This document shows, piece by piece, positions 10,038 through 22,586 of a DNA stretch of 64,000 nt. Where the stretch lies: assembly GCF_001625305.1 (NCBI RefSeq), contig NW_017804664.1:645753-709752 (forward strand). The letters are read 5' to 3'. The stretch is from Branchiostoma belcheri. Its lineage: Eukaryota; Chordata; Leptocardii; Amphioxiformes; Branchiostomatidae. Below the pieces are notes generated by a model. It saw nothing but the letters and a program-made list of their open reading frames with translations. It had not been told where the DNA came from and did no database searches. The first letter of the stretch is position 1. Every line of letters begins with the position of its first letter. Made by a program: the position numbers and the translations under genes.

Positions 10038-12609
10038 ATGGCTCAGACAAGAGTGTTGGTCTTCTTTCTTGTTCTCCTTGGTTCCTTGGCGTCCCAGGCC
10101 CAGTGGGCAGGCACAGTGGAGGAAGGCTCCTGTTCGAGGGTTCATAACGACCAGAACATCACGGTGTTAGCTCTGCCGGGACCGCAAGGACACAAGGGCG
10201 CTATGGGGGATAGAGGTTCGCTACGTTATATATTGCGTTGCCTGTTTTAAGTACATATCCGTGTTACAGATTGTTCCTACGCATAACAGCTACGTTGAGT
10301 GAAGTGTTATATCTGTCCGTATATGTATTCTATGTATTAGTATATGGATATCTGTGCCTGTATACTCTCGACATAGAGACCGGTGTAGATGCATGCATAT
10401 GTGTCAGGCAGTGTCTGCATCTGTATGTATATCCGAATTTGTACCTGTGTTTGTACATGTACATTCAAGTACTTGCATGTATTCGTGTTTATATCTCTTT
10501 AATCGACGTATAGCAGTAAACAGTGGTATTAATTTGGCTCGAAAGTGTGTGTTGATTGTGTGCGAAATATGTACTCTCCAAGCAGAGGTTGTGGGGGAAT
10601 GATCGTGTAGTTTTTTTTTTTTTATATATGGCCTTTTTTTTTTGTCGCTACCGCCACCCGTCGGTGGCCGGCGACCTTCCCTCATGTCTCTGGCTAATGG
10701 ATACTGTCTTGCCACGGAAAGGGATCTGCTTGGAGATTAGAAATATGCACCAATGTGGCGAAGACGTTATATTGCAATTTACCTTTTTTCAGGTCACCCC
10801 GGCTCGGCAGGTGTTCAGGGTGCGTCAGGTGGCCCAGGTGAGCCAGGCCCAGTCGGACCGGCAGGTGAGGTGGGGAAGAGAGGCGCGCGCGGCCCCGCAG
10901 GTGAGAAGGGAACACCTGGCGACGACGCACCTGCCCGTACAGTGGTGGCGTTCTCCGTGGCGCGAACGGACGGCTTGGCGACGTCGGCGTCATCCAGCAA
11001 GGTGTGTAAAGTCTGCTTCTTAGAGGTTCTTCATTTTTATCGCATTCAGTGTAGTGCACTACAAAAGAGAGAAAGTATTGTAACAGATAGCAACGCCTAG
11101 TACACATCATGTCATGTGTCATTTAAGTACACATTCCTGTAGTAATACTAGTAGTCTCTTAGAATAGACTTGATTGTATTGTTCACATTGTTATTGTTGT
11201 CATACATTGTACCATGTACAACTGTCGAGCAATAAAGTTCATCATCATCATCAATAACACAAAACTTTTACAATGCGTTCAAGCATTTATAAAAGAAACC
11301 AGCAGAAGATTCTAGCAACTAATTTTCTTATCCTACAGTTTGACGTGGAGTTCCTAGTTAAAATTTACCTGCATATAACGCCTCCTTATCATTTCCCTAT
11401 ATTTTTTATGATCACGGCTATACGTTGGAACCTTATTGTGCTTTGTTATCCGTATGCTTTGCATATCTGTATTTGTTTTGACTTACTTCTGTAATGTTCG
11501 ATGACGACACGAACATAAGCCTTGAGCTTGAGTATGCCACCATCTTGTCCTTTTATGTTATTATATATCGTAATGAATTAACGTTTGTTTGTTTGTTTGT
11601 TTGTTGTAAGGTGGTGCCGTACAACGTGGTGCTGACGAACGTGGGAGGGGGGTTCGACAAGGGGTCATCCAAGTTCACGGCCGGGGTCGGCGGCGTGTAC
11701 TTCTTCACGTTCAACGGCGTGACGCGGTTCCTTAGCAACGCGAGCTACCTGCTGCGGCTGGTTCGGGACGGGCAGCTGGTGGTCGGGCTGACGGAAGACA
11801 GCGGGCCCTTCCAGGTAGCGAGAGCATAGAAAATAGTACAGCGAATATTTATTATTTTTTTTATTTATTTCTTCTTCAAACATACATTGACAGGTAAATA
11901 CACACATATACATGTCCATATCCCCTGAATTGCGTAAGTTTGTTACAAAACAATTGTACATACCACATGTGCTAAATATGCTGACAAAAATACACATAGT
12001 AACAAACACTACACCAAGATCCAAGCTCACAGGCTGGTGGTTGGTTCTTGAAGGCTGGGTAGAAAGCCTGATAAGAGCGTCAGCCAGACGTAAATTGCGC
12101 TGTGTAGTGTAGGAATGTATCGGGTTTGAGACTGTATGATTTGATTTGTGAAGGCTTTGCAGTTCGTGTATAAATGCACCGTATTGCGCAACTGGCTTTC
12201 CGGGTGAGTCGGCTGCAGTTCAGGTCACGTCCGTAGAGGGCGATTTCAAAGTGTACGTTACGAGCAGATACGCCGACAGGATTTTTTGGTTTCTAAATAT
12301 TTTGTAGTTTATACCTTCTTCTCAAACATATTCGATTTTCGTATCTGTGAAGTGCACCCTACTATAATTTTTACCGCGTCGATGTGAGTCATCTTGGGGT
12401 CCTTAACTATAGAAATCCCCATAGGGCGAAAATTGTGTTCTGCTACCTTCCAGGAGCACCAGGCCAGCAGCAACAGCGCCATCGTGCGGCTGCAGGCGGG
12501 ACAGCAGGTCTGGGTGGAGCTGGCGGAGGGAGGACACAGTCTGTTCAGTAGCTTCCATCGGCACCTTGCGTTTAGCGGCTTCCTCATTACACCAGACATG
12601 CAGCAGTAA
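10038..12609 (+). CDS. secreted collagen-like C1q-domain protein, gene 3
   Basis: Four exons, 10038-10215, 10793-11001, 11611-11814 and 12454-12609, join in phase (1,0,0) to 248 residues. A signal peptide ([13 protein letters not shown]) is followed by a single cysteine, about 17 Gly-X-Y triplets and a C1q head ([39 protein letters not shown]). It is more diverged from genes 1 and 2 than they are from each other. The middle exon of those genes is split here by an intron after the codon for SSSK, and the last intron has phase 0 rather than 1. Intron 1 contains a MITE (10572-10739) and intron 2 a LINE-like tail. The start codon precedes the signal peptide directly. Confidence 0.9.
10572..10739. 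mobile_element. hAT-like MITE, copy 3
   Basis: Ends are TACTCTCCAAGCAGAG and ATCTGCTTGGAGATTA. An exact 8-base direct repeat GAAATATG lies at 10564-10571 and 10740-10747. The interior contains T-runs and a CGGTGGCCGGCGACC stretch. It sits in intron 1 of C1q gene 3. Confidence 0.82.
11130..11262 (+). mobile_element. probable LINE 3' tail
   Basis: The segment ends CATACATTGTACCATGTACA, GAGCAATAAAGTTC and then (ATC)n. A related segment ending CATACATTGTACCATGTGCG, CAATAAAGTTCTCT is at 45540-45595. An AATAAAGTTC end followed by a short tandem tail is typical of CR1/L2-type non-LTR retrotransposon 3' ends. No coding part remains. It lies in intron 2 of C1q gene 3. Confidence 0.5.
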
Positions 12610-12950
12610 CAGCGACTCTATGCGGACACGGTTTGTACTACAGTAACAGCGCCACCAGGCGGACACAGTCTGTTCAGCAGCTTCCATCGGCACATCACTT
12701 TTAAGAGTTTCTCATCAGCGCAAACATGCAGCTCTAAAATCGCCACTATGCAGAAAGTAGCTTCCACTGAAATCTCATGTTTAACGGCTTTTTCATTACC
12801 GCAGACTGATAGCATTAACTGCCTCCGTGCGGTCAAAGTTTGTACTGCAGGTACCTTAGTAACAGTACCATCATGCGGACTCAGAATGTGCTACAGCTTC
12901 CACCGACATTTCAAGTTAAACAGCTTTATCATAGCACAGACTGATAATTT
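12610..12950 (+). repeat. degenerate tandem copies of the C1q gene 3 coding end
   Basis: After the stop codon, segments resembling the last ~100 coding bases (CAGTCTGTTCAG, CTTCCATCGGCAC, then AGCGGCTTCCTCAT) recur near 12666, 12755 and 12890 with growing divergence. The frames are broken, so these are not exons. A further trace (AACGGCTTTCTCATCAGC) is at 18556. Confidence 0.75.
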
Positions 12951-12954
12951 GTTA

Positions 12955-13850
12955 GTAAGACTAAGTATCGACGCAGAATTCATTTTCAGACAAACAGAAG
13001 GACAAAAAAAGGCTATTTCTTTAAAGTATCCTTGGTCATGCTCATATTTGAACAAAATGTTCTCTTGTTTTCTTTGATCAGATCGATGTGCTATTGTTCT
13101 TTTGCGATAATATTATTATCAAGGCAATGTAACGGTGTTTAAGAGCTGTGCTTCGAGTTTTCAGCGTGTATCATAATGAGTAAAGATAGATAAAGAAATT
13201 TCAATACTCAAAAGTATCATCATTACTTCACCCACTCCCCTTATGGAATAACGACACATGACAACATACGATATTTCACCTTTAGTTTTGTAATATGTAC
13301 ATTTTGTACAGACATGATTCAATTCGGCTATGTTAAAGCTATATGGTAATTATAACATCTGTTGTCTTGTGAAAGAAAGTTTGTTCAGCATGTTTACGTC
13401 TGATTCTTGTGCTACAAACAGTTTATGCGCCGCATTTGGAATCACTGAAATACCATTTCGTTCTGTTTAATGATATTTAAGTTAGATTATGTAGAGTGTT
13501 CCCTCAGGAATCGTCTACAACATAGCAACACCTTAAATTCACCACTTCAAGTCTACATGGTACTTTAAGGACTATGTTAAAGAATACATACGGTTTTCTA
13601 TATGCAGATTCATGAAGTTTAAAGACATTTTTTTATATGTGAAATTAAAATTATGTCCACGGCTGTTATTGCTTTACTATAGCTAGCAAATTAGCCATGA
13701 TTTTGGTATAAGACCGTCATGAATTTGCCTATTTCATGATTTTTATCTCTGAAAAAAGAGGCACATGTGCCCTAAATGTCACCCAAATTTAATCATGGAG
13801 TTCTGCAGCTGAAACTTTGTCCCTCTATTTGCACTGTTACAGGTCATTCC
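12955..13850. repeat. 3' flank of TPR gene A, one arm of a segmental duplication
   Basis: Blocks here match 18580-19629 in the same order: TTGGTCATGCTCATATTTGA against ATGGTCATTGTCATGTTTGA, ACAACATAGCAACACCTTAA against GCAACATAGCAACATCTTGA, and the approach to the two TPR stop codons. No exon is seen. The region is the degenerating flank between the C1q and TPR genes. Confidence 0.6.
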
Positions 13851-16711
13851 CTACATAATACTGCAGCTTTTGAATGCTTCCATCTTCTTCTTTATGTCCT
13901 TCTGTGCTTGTTTGTTTCCTGTCTCCTTGGCGATGATCAGGGCTAACTGATAGTGAGATCTGGCCTGCTCCAGTTTACCCAGTTCCTGGTAAGAACGAGC
14001 TATGCATCGGTGTGCTGTTAACTGTTCAGTTTTGTTTTCATCCTCTTCGCTCATCTTCAGGTGCTTCTGATGCCACTCCAGAGCTGCCTCGTTATCCTGC
14101 ATGCCCTCACATACAAGTCCGAGTCTGTTGTAAGCCAGTCCCTCCTTGTCCTTTCTCCCCAAGTCTTTAGCTAGCTCCAACATCTCTGTGTAGTACTTGT
14201 GTGATTCCTGTGGTTCATGTAGCTGTTTCCTGTGTAAATCACCCAGGCCGAGGTTTATGTCCTTCTGTGCTTGTTTGTTTCCTGTCTCCTTGGCGATAGC
14301 CAGAGCTGATTGATAGTGAGATCTGGCCTTGTCCAGTTTACCCAGTGCCTGGTAAGAACGAGCTATGTTTTTATGTGCTGCTAACTGGTCAGTTTTGTTT
14401 TCATCCTCTTGATCCATCATCAGGCTCTTCTGATACCACTCCAGAGCTGCCTCGTTATCCTGCATGTCATCACAAGCCAGTCCGAGTCTGTTGTAAGCCT
14501 GCCCCTCCTTGCCCTTCCTCTCCAAGTCTTTAGCTAGAGCCAACATCTCTGTGTAGTACTTGTGTGATTCCTGTGGTTCATGCAGCTGTTCCCTGTGTAA
14601 ATCACCCAGGCTGAGGTAAATGTCCATCTGTTCCTGTTTGTTTCCTGTCTCCGTGGCGATGGTCAGGGCTGACTGGTAGTGAGATCTGACCTGGTCCAAT
14701 TTATCCATCGCTTTGTAGGAGTCAGCCATGTTTTTATGTGCTAATATCTGTGCAATGTTGTGTCCACTTTCCTGGTTTATCTGAAGGTCCTTCTGATGCC
14801 ACTCCACCGCGGCTTTATACTTTCCCATCTTATACTGGGCCAGTCCCAACCTGTTGTAAGCCACTCCCTCCTCATGCCTGTTCCCCAACTGCCTGGCCAG
14901 TGCGAGGTGCTGTTCATAATACTGGATGGCTGTGCGTGGGGAGTGGAGTTGTTCCCTCTGCAAGTCCCCCATCTTACAGTAAACATTCATCTCCAAATGT
15001 AGATCCCCTGTCTGCTGTGCCAGCTGTAAGGCTGTGTCGAGGTGGGATGTTGCCTGGTCCAGTTTACCCAGGTTTCTGTATTCATTACCCACACAGGCGT
15101 GCAGTCGTATTTGCTCCTTTTTGTCACCATCCAATTTTTTTAGGGATTTCTGGAACCACTCGAGGGCTTCTTGGTGCTTCCCCATATCAGAATGGGCCTG
15201 TCCTAGCCTGCTGTAAGCCCATCCCTCCTCACGCCTGTCCCCCAACTGCCTGGCTAGTGCGAGGTACTGTTCATAATACTGGATGGCTGTGCGTGGGGAG
15301 TGGAGTTGTTCCCTCTGCATGTCACCCATATTAAAGTAAACATCCATCTGTCCATGTAGGTCCCCTGTCTGCTGTGCCAGCTGTAAGGCTGTGTGGAAGT
15401 GGGATGTTGCCTGGTCCGTTTTGCCAAGTGACCTGTATGAATCGCCCACATTTGTGTGTGCCTGTCTCTGCTCTTTCTTGTCTCCGCTTTCTTGGATTAT
15501 CTTCAGATGTTGCCGATTGTACTTTAGAGCTGTCTCATACTCCCCCATGTCAGAATAGGCGTGTCCCAACCTGTTGTAAGCCAGTCCCTCCTCACGCCTG
15601 TCCCCCAACTGCCTGGCTAGTGCGAGATGCTGTTCATAATACTGTATGGCTGTACGTGGGGAGTGGAGTTGTACCCTCTGCATGTCACCCTTCTTGAAGT
15701 AAATTTCCATCTCCTCCTGTAGATCCCTTGTCTGCTGTACCAGCTGTAAGGCTGTGTTAAAGTGGGATGTTGCCTGGTTCAGTTTTCCCAGTAACCTGTA
15801 TGATTCACCCACATTTGTGTGTGCCTTTGTCTGCTCTTTCTGGTCTCCGCTTTCTAGGACTATCTTCAGGTATTGCCGATGGTACTTCAAAGCTGTCTCA
15901 TACTCCCCCATGTCAGAATAGGCCATTCCCAGCCTGTTGTAAGCCCATCCCTCCTGACGCCTGTCCCCCAACTGCCTGGCTAGTGCGAGGTGCTGTTCAT
16001 AATACTGGATGGCTGTACGTGGGGAGTGGAGTTGTTCCCTCTGCATGTCACCCTTCTTGAAGTAAATTTGCATCTTCTCCTGTAGATCCCCTGTCTGCTG
16101 TGCCAGCTGTAAGGCTGTGTGGAGGCGAGATGTCACCTGATGAATATTATTTGCTTCAGTGTCATCTACTCGTTGTGAGGGGGTTGTTTCTTCAGGTTGG
16201 GCTGCTATAGAAATGAATAGAACAATAGAATAAAACGTTAATGACAGGTGGCTCTGCGATAGCTATTGCAAGTTGGAAGTGGGGTCAATTGACTCGGTAA
16301 TCAGTCATTCCGTAAAGACAATAAGTCTGGATATTTTATCATGAGTGTTTTTTTTAACAATTCGTTTTCAAATATATCTTACTATAACCTTCGGTATTGG
16401 AGTTACCTTGAGTTTTAAACTTAATACCTACCTTCCATTCTCTGTTCTTGCTCCAGACGTTCAGCTTTTTCTGCCAACTTTCCCTTTCTGAGACTTTTTA
16501 GAACCTGCACAAGGAAGCCCAGGTTCCCTTTGGCGATAGTTTTATTTTCTACCAGCATATCGAAGATTTCTAGAGGTGTTGCTTTCTCAATTTTTGCCCT
16601 GCCAAGAACTTCTTCAATAGACAGCAAAGCCTTAAGACTCCTGACGTCTTCTTCTGTCAGGTTGTCCGAAATCTTGACAAACAATTTGGCAAGTCTTGAA
16701 AGTTGAGCCAT
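13851..16711 (-). CDS. DED-TPR signalling adaptor-like protein, gene A
   Basis: Two coding exons on the minus strand, 16711-16432 and 16204-13851, join in phase 1 to 877 residues. Residues 1-93 form a death-effector domain: helices around LSRLAKLFVKIS, NLTEEDVRSLKALL, LEIFDMLVE, NLGFLVQVLKSLR and KLAEKAERLE align with the FADD-type pattern. A short linker leads into about 19-20 TPRs of ~40 residues arranged as ~120-residue super-units. The N-terminal units are of the HSPRTAIQYYEQHLALARQLG type and the last three of the HEPQESHKYYTEMLALAKDL type. DED proteins recruit other death-fold proteins, and TPR superhelices bind peptides, so an intracellular immune or apoptotic scaffold is inferred. There is no protease or kinase domain. 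A non-coding 5' exon ending near 18110 is possible. Confidence 0.85.
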
Positions 16712-18540
16712 GGTTGTTCCTTACCTGGAATACAGAAATGCTATATGCTAATATTGCTCATCAGCTCAAAGACGGAAAGTTGAATAGAAATATGAAATTA
16801 AAGTAGTAGTATATGGTTTATAGATAGATCTCTTGACGACAGTCAAGGCCTATCTAGTATCGAAAGCAGGTACCCCCAAGCGAAGTGTTAAAGATTAACA
16901 AAGAAACAAAGAAACAAACAAACAAGCAGGTCATGTAGGTGCCATTACTAGAGACAAGCGTTACTCGCAGCGTATAATCGGATCGTTGACCTTTAGTTTT
17001 GTCCATAGAAACATTGTCTTTTTGTTTTAGATACTACTAATATTAACATTGTTAGACAGGGCAGGTTTTTGGTTTTAGTAACTTCACTGTACTCTTATGG
17101 CAATGACGTCACGAACACTATAGCAGGCACTTGTAGTAACGGGTGTTCCTGGTAGGGGGCGCTTTAGACCTTATGTGCAAACATGGTACTAGTATATAAC
17201 GTAGGTCTGCTGGATTTGTGGAAGAGACAAAGCCAAGCCGAATGACATACACAAAAAAGCTCAGATCAATCTTAAAGCATTGAAATGTGAGAAAAATCAT
17301 GGAATCAATTGTATGTAACGTGAAGCCAGTCTTTTGTACGTTCATCTAATTAGTCGTGCTGCCTATTAACGGGTAGCCATCTTGTTAAACGATATCTAAA
17401 CAGTTTACAAAACAATTAATCAAAAAGGTGGTTCGTACTACAGCAGAGGCACTTCCCACTCTTGAACACGAAAAATTTAACATGATCAAAAGCAAAAACT
17501 CACGATATTTGTGACGACAGGAAGGGAAGGTTTTAGTTGTTGACCGAGCTGGCTGCCGCTCCCACCCGTGAACAGAGTTGGTATGGTCCGAGAGTTGTTG
17601 GACGACTTTTTTTGTGCGCAAACAACGTAGTGCTACAAGGTCATAGGTCGGCGAATTTGCCACGTCATTACTGATGATCTGTATTCATGTCAAGGAAGAG
17701 TTTCATTGATACAAAATCAACTGTATATGTGGAAAATTTATATTTACTATAACCTATATATTTATTAAGCCACAACTAAATCATCTAAACCTGTAACTAT
17801 TAATTCTTTTTAAAGTTAGTTATGTCGTTAAGAGGGCCAAAATAGAGATCTATTAGTACTTTGAATGATATACTGAATAGCGGAAGGGGGGTTGGTAATC
17901 AGTCCTGAATTGTGCAATTTTCTAGACAAAGAAGTCAGGTTTGGGATGGGGGTGACTAGATGAGATTTCAGCAAGCTAGGAAATCAGTGTACGTTTCCGA
18001 AATGGCTTTCTTAAAATGAATGTCTTTAGTAGTTTCAATTCAGCCCATTTTCTGTAACAGATTAACAGTAAAACTGAAGACATTATAACGGGTTCTTTAT
18101 ATACTTACCTTCGCAAGGGCTGCAGTTCTCTGGATGTTCAGTTTACAGGCAGCAGTGAAACATGATGGCGGCGGACTCATGCACAAGTACACAACAGAAG
18201 AAGTTGCCGCAGGGCATGCCGGGTTGACGTAGGTAAGATGTCACTTCTGTGTTTGGCCCTTGGCCAGACTATCATTCTGGAGGAGGGCTTTGTTCATTCA
18301 GAAATTTGATGGAAGCGGACTCGTTGAACAAACGTACTGATAAATTCTACCTTTGTTTGCTGTATATGATTTATATGTTTTTGTATCGGCTATCAAAACA
18401 TATATTTAATATTGCTAGCGACAGTTTCTTCTCAAGTGTGTCAGATCGTTATTTGTGGTAAGAATTTCGTCTTTCGAAAATTGATATGCCGTTGATAGGA
18501 ATACGAAACTTTGTTGCGTCCGCTATCCAGATTAATCTTT
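16712..18540. other. upstream region of TPR gene A, no other gene seen
   Basis: A possible splice donor of a 5' untranslated exon (minus strand, about 18110-18160, GCGAAG then GTAAGT) is the only gene-like signal. A segment near 17150-17200 (GGGGGCGCTTTAGACCTTA) has a relative at 30208-30260, which suggests an old dispersed repeat. Confidence 0.35.
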
Positions 18541-18549
18541 CAATGGCAA

Positions 18550-19629
18550 ACCTATAACGGCTTTCTCATCAGCACAGATTGACAATGTAGTAGTATCAAA
18601 GCAGAATGTACAGTTTTTCGAGAGTATATATGGTCATTGTCATGTTTGACCCAATTGTTCTCAACATGTTTTACTTTGTGTGAGATTTACTTTGGTGAGT
18701 ATTTTCTATCATGGCTGTAAATTGTAACAATCGACCCGGTTCGGAAAGTGCGCTTCGTACCCTCAAAATATTCACAATGTAAAATAAAGTAGATAAAACT
18801 CATGACCAGTGTATCGTAGTTTGTTGATAGGACTATTCAGCCAATATTTAGGTAAGACACGTAACTGGGAGCCCTTACAGCTTTGAAGTTATAAAGAAAG
18901 CAAGAAGTAAAGAAAGAGTACAAATTGAGCCCGCTATGAAGCTTTATTTAGTTGTAAATGGGAAACAATAATAATAAATCTAACTGCGACACGTAGATCA
19001 TTTCAGCGTTTAGCATTAAACATTTCTGATGTACTTGTCACATGTCTGCAATTTTAGGATAATTATAAATTAGGATATCCATAGTCTACGATAACACACT
19101 ATAACATTATAAAACATTTAATAGATTGGTAAAATCGGTAAAAATAAGATGAAAGATGCTATATCTGCTCTATTCTATATGTATTCTATATGTTATTGAC
19201 GACTCATCAAGATATATTGTATATATGGTATTTTCACCATAAGTTTTGTGACATCTACAGAGATGACTTAATATGTGTGAATCCAGCTATCTTTCCTTTT
19301 AAGCTAAATGATTATCATAAAATCACTTTTCTTGGCGTAGAATTTACGTTTGATAAACGATATATGTTAAAGGCTACAGGTATACATTATATGCTACAGG
19401 TAGTTTTTACAACACATTGAAAATGATCAAAATATCATTTTCTCCCGAAAGCTATTCCATATATAAGCATATACAATTTGTCAACAGCTTGTATTTACAT
19501 ATGCAACATAGCAACATCTTGAATTCTAATTAAGATAGATTGATTACTACTAAAGATAAGTTTACCTACAAGGTACATTACGGACTGTGTTACGGAAACC
19601 ACACTTTTTCTATACTGATTTCCATACAA
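18550..19629. repeat. second arm of the segmental duplication, 3' flank of TPR gene B
   Basis: Collinear, diverged similarity to 12760-13850, including a relic of the C1q gene 3 tail repeat (AACGGCTTTCTCATCAGC, 18556). The duplication therefore carried the end of the C1q tail, the intergenic flank and the TPR gene. Confidence 0.6.
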
Positions 19630-22586
19630 TTACAGATTAGCGAGACTCTTAGTGATGTCCTCCTGTTTCTGTTTGTTTCCTGTCTCCATGGCAATGTCCA
19701 GGGCTGACTGATAGTGAGATCTGGCCTGGTCCAGTTTACCCAGTGCCTGGTAGGAAGCAGCTATTCTTTTGTGTACTGTTATCTGTTCAGTCTTGTCTTC
19801 ACCCGTTTGGCTCATCTCCAGATACTTCTGATACCACCCCAGAGCTGCCTCGTTATCCTGCATGACCTCACAAGCCACCCCGAGTCTGCCGTAAGCCAGT
19901 CTCTCATCTTCCTTACTTTCTATCTCCTTAGCCAGTGCCAACATCTCTGTGTAGTACTTGTGTGATTCCTGTGGTTCATGTAGCTGTTCTCTGTGTAAGT
20001 CACCCAGGCCGAGGTAAATGTCAATCTGTTCCTGTTTGTTTCCTGTCTCCATGGCGATGTCTAGGGCTGATTGAAAGTGAGATCTGGCCTGGTCCGGTTT
20101 ACTCAGTGCCTGGTAAGAACGCGCTGTGTTTTTGTGTGCTATTAGCGGTTCGTTCTTGTTTTCATGCTCTTTGCTCAACATCAGGTTCTTCTGATGCCAC
20201 TCCAGAGCTGCCTCGTTATCCTGCATGTCCCCACAAGCCAGTCCGAGTCTGTTGTAAGCCAGTCTCTCCATGTTCTTCCTCTTCAAGTCTTTAGCCAGAG
20301 TCAACATCTCTGTGTAGCACTTGTGTGATTCATGTGGTTCATGTAGCTGTTCCCTGTGTAAATCACCCAGGCCGAGGTAAATGTCCATCTGTTCCTGTTT
20401 GTTTCCTATTTCTATTGCGATGTTTATGGCTGATTGATAGTGGGATCTGGCCTGGTCCAGTTTACCCAGTGCCTGGTAGGAACCAGCTACGTTTTGATGT
20501 GCTGTTATCTGTGCACTCTTGTTTTTGTTCTCTTGGCTCATCACCAGGGCCTTCTGATGCCACTCCACAGCTGCCTCTTTTTTTTGCATGTCCTTACAAG
20601 CCAGTCCGAGTCTGTTATAAGCCAGCCTCTCATCGTCCTTATTCCCCAAGTCTTTAGCCAGGGCCAACATCTCTGTGTAGTACTTGTGTGATTCCTGTGG
20701 TTCATGTAGCTGTTTCCTGTGTAAATCACCCAGGCCGAGGTAAATGTTCATCTGTTCCTGTTTGTTTCCTGTTTCCTTGGCGATTGTCAGGGCTGACTGA
20801 TAGTGATATCTGGCCTGGTCCGGTCTACCCAATGCCTTGTAGGAATCAACCGCGTTTTTATGCGCTGTTATCTCTTTAATCTTGTTTCCATTGTTTTGGC
20901 TAATCATTAGAAACTTTTGGTCCCACTCCAGTGCTGTTTCATACTCTTTATTTTCGTAGTTTGCCAGTCCCAGCTTGATATAAGCCATTCTTTCTTTGCG
21001 AATGTCCCCCAAATTTTCCGGCTAGTGCGAGAGCCTGTTCATAATACTGGATGGCTGTACGTGGGTAGTGGAGTTGTTCCCTCTGCATATCAGCCATAAA
21101 GAAGTAAACCTGCATCTGTCCATGTAGATCCCCTGTCTGCTGTGCCAGCTGTAGAGCCGTATCGAAGTTATATATTGCCTGATCCAGTTTTCCCAGTTCC
21201 CTGAAAGCGTCACCAACTTTTGTGTGTGCTGTTATCTGTCCCTTCTTGTCTTTGCTTTTTCGACTCACCCTCAGGTGCTTCTTGCCCCTCAGTGCTGCCT
21301 TAAACGTCTCCAACGTCAAGTAGACCCATTCCATTTTATTGTAGGCCCATCCCTTCTCGCCGCTGTCCTCCAAGTGCTTGGCTAGTGCGAGAGCCTGTTC
21401 ATAATACTGGATGGCTGTACGTGGGGAGTGGAATTGTTCCTTCTCCATGTCACCCATCGAGAAGTAAACCTGCATCTGTCCATGTAGATTCCCTGTCAGC
21501 TGTGCCAGCTGTAAGGCTGTGTTGAATTGGAATGTTGCCTGGTCTGTTTTGCCTAGTAGCCTGTATGCATCAGCTACACCTACGCGCGCATTTATCTGGG
21601 CTGCCTCATCTTCTATAGCTTCTTGTACCTCTAGGTCCTTAAGAAACCACCACAAGGCTGACTCATACTGCCCCATCTCGAAGTTAGACAATCCCAGCAT
21701 GTAATAATTGAGTTCTTTTTCATTTCTAATTAATGACGACAACAGGCAGACTATTGCTAGAAGCAGAGAAGGAAGAAGAAAGCAAGTCATGATCAGCAGT
21801 TTACAATTTGACCCATGGGCATTGCCCGCATTTTGGGGTTTTGTCTTGTTCTCACTTTCTTGCTTTTTCTTTAGGTCCTCTTGTTGCCGCTCCAATTTCT
21901 GAGCTAGTCGACGTCTGACGTAAACCTGGTTTTCTCCATCCATCCGTCTCAAATTTCTGGCCATAAACAGTGTTTCTGTGAATAAGCGATAGCGAGGTAT
22001 TTAGCTCATAATGTTTATTAACAGTTATCAATTCGGTATTTTATCAAATTGTAGAAAGTAGTACAATGCTGCTATTCGAAGGCGCCAGTGCTTCTCTACT
22101 GAACTTCACATTTGGATCTGTCAAAGTAGCGCTATCATATTATTATACTTACTATTGTTAAAAGAGTTTCTACTTAGTGTGCAACTTAACTATTATGGGT
22201 GTTATCTTTCAATCATGATAGTTATGAACATGTTATGTATTTACATATTTTTTTTCTCTCAGTAGAAGATAGCTGACCTGCCGTGTCCGATGCTCCCTCT
22301 GGGTTGAGGACAGATTTTACTTCCGTTTCCTCTGGTCCGCTGTCGTTTGATCCATTGTCTTCTGGTGCACTGGTGTCTTGAATAATGTTGTCTGAATCCT
22401 GGGGTTCACTGTCTGTTTGGGTGTAAAGAAAATTCCGAAGTGTGGATAGATGGGTGGCTTGAAACCCATGGGTCATTGGTAGTTTAATGGACAAATTTTA
22501 GTCAATCATAATCAGTATAATTTGTTACACAAGAAGCAAGTCTCCATACGTATGTAACTGCTTTTCAACAAACACCTACCTTCCAT
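19630..22586 (-). pseudogene. membrane-anchored TPR protein, gene B, with a +1 frameshift
   Basis: Model on the minus strand: 22586-22580 (ATG plus four bases), 22412-22278 (acidic linker), 21975-19630 (main exon); phases 1 and 1 match. About 828 residues are expected after allowing for one extra base. An acidic linker precedes a basic coiled-coil-like stretch (RRRLAQKLERQQEDLKKKQ), a 24-residue hydrophobic membrane segment (21790-21730) and about 17 TPRs. Near 21005-21020 one extra base in an A4T3G5 context shifts the frame between the HYPRTAIQYYEQALALA half and the GDIRKERMAYIKLGLANYE half, where sister repeats read straight through. The cause may be an assembly or base-calling error or a true lesion. 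Unlike genes A and C there is no usable DED exon. Confidence 0.7.

Noticed and set aside
13851..16136. TPR gene A starting at its own exon without a DED
   Set aside because: The apparent start is a GTG inside a longer open exon; the frame continues to a good acceptor at 16205 in phase with the DED exon 16711-16432.
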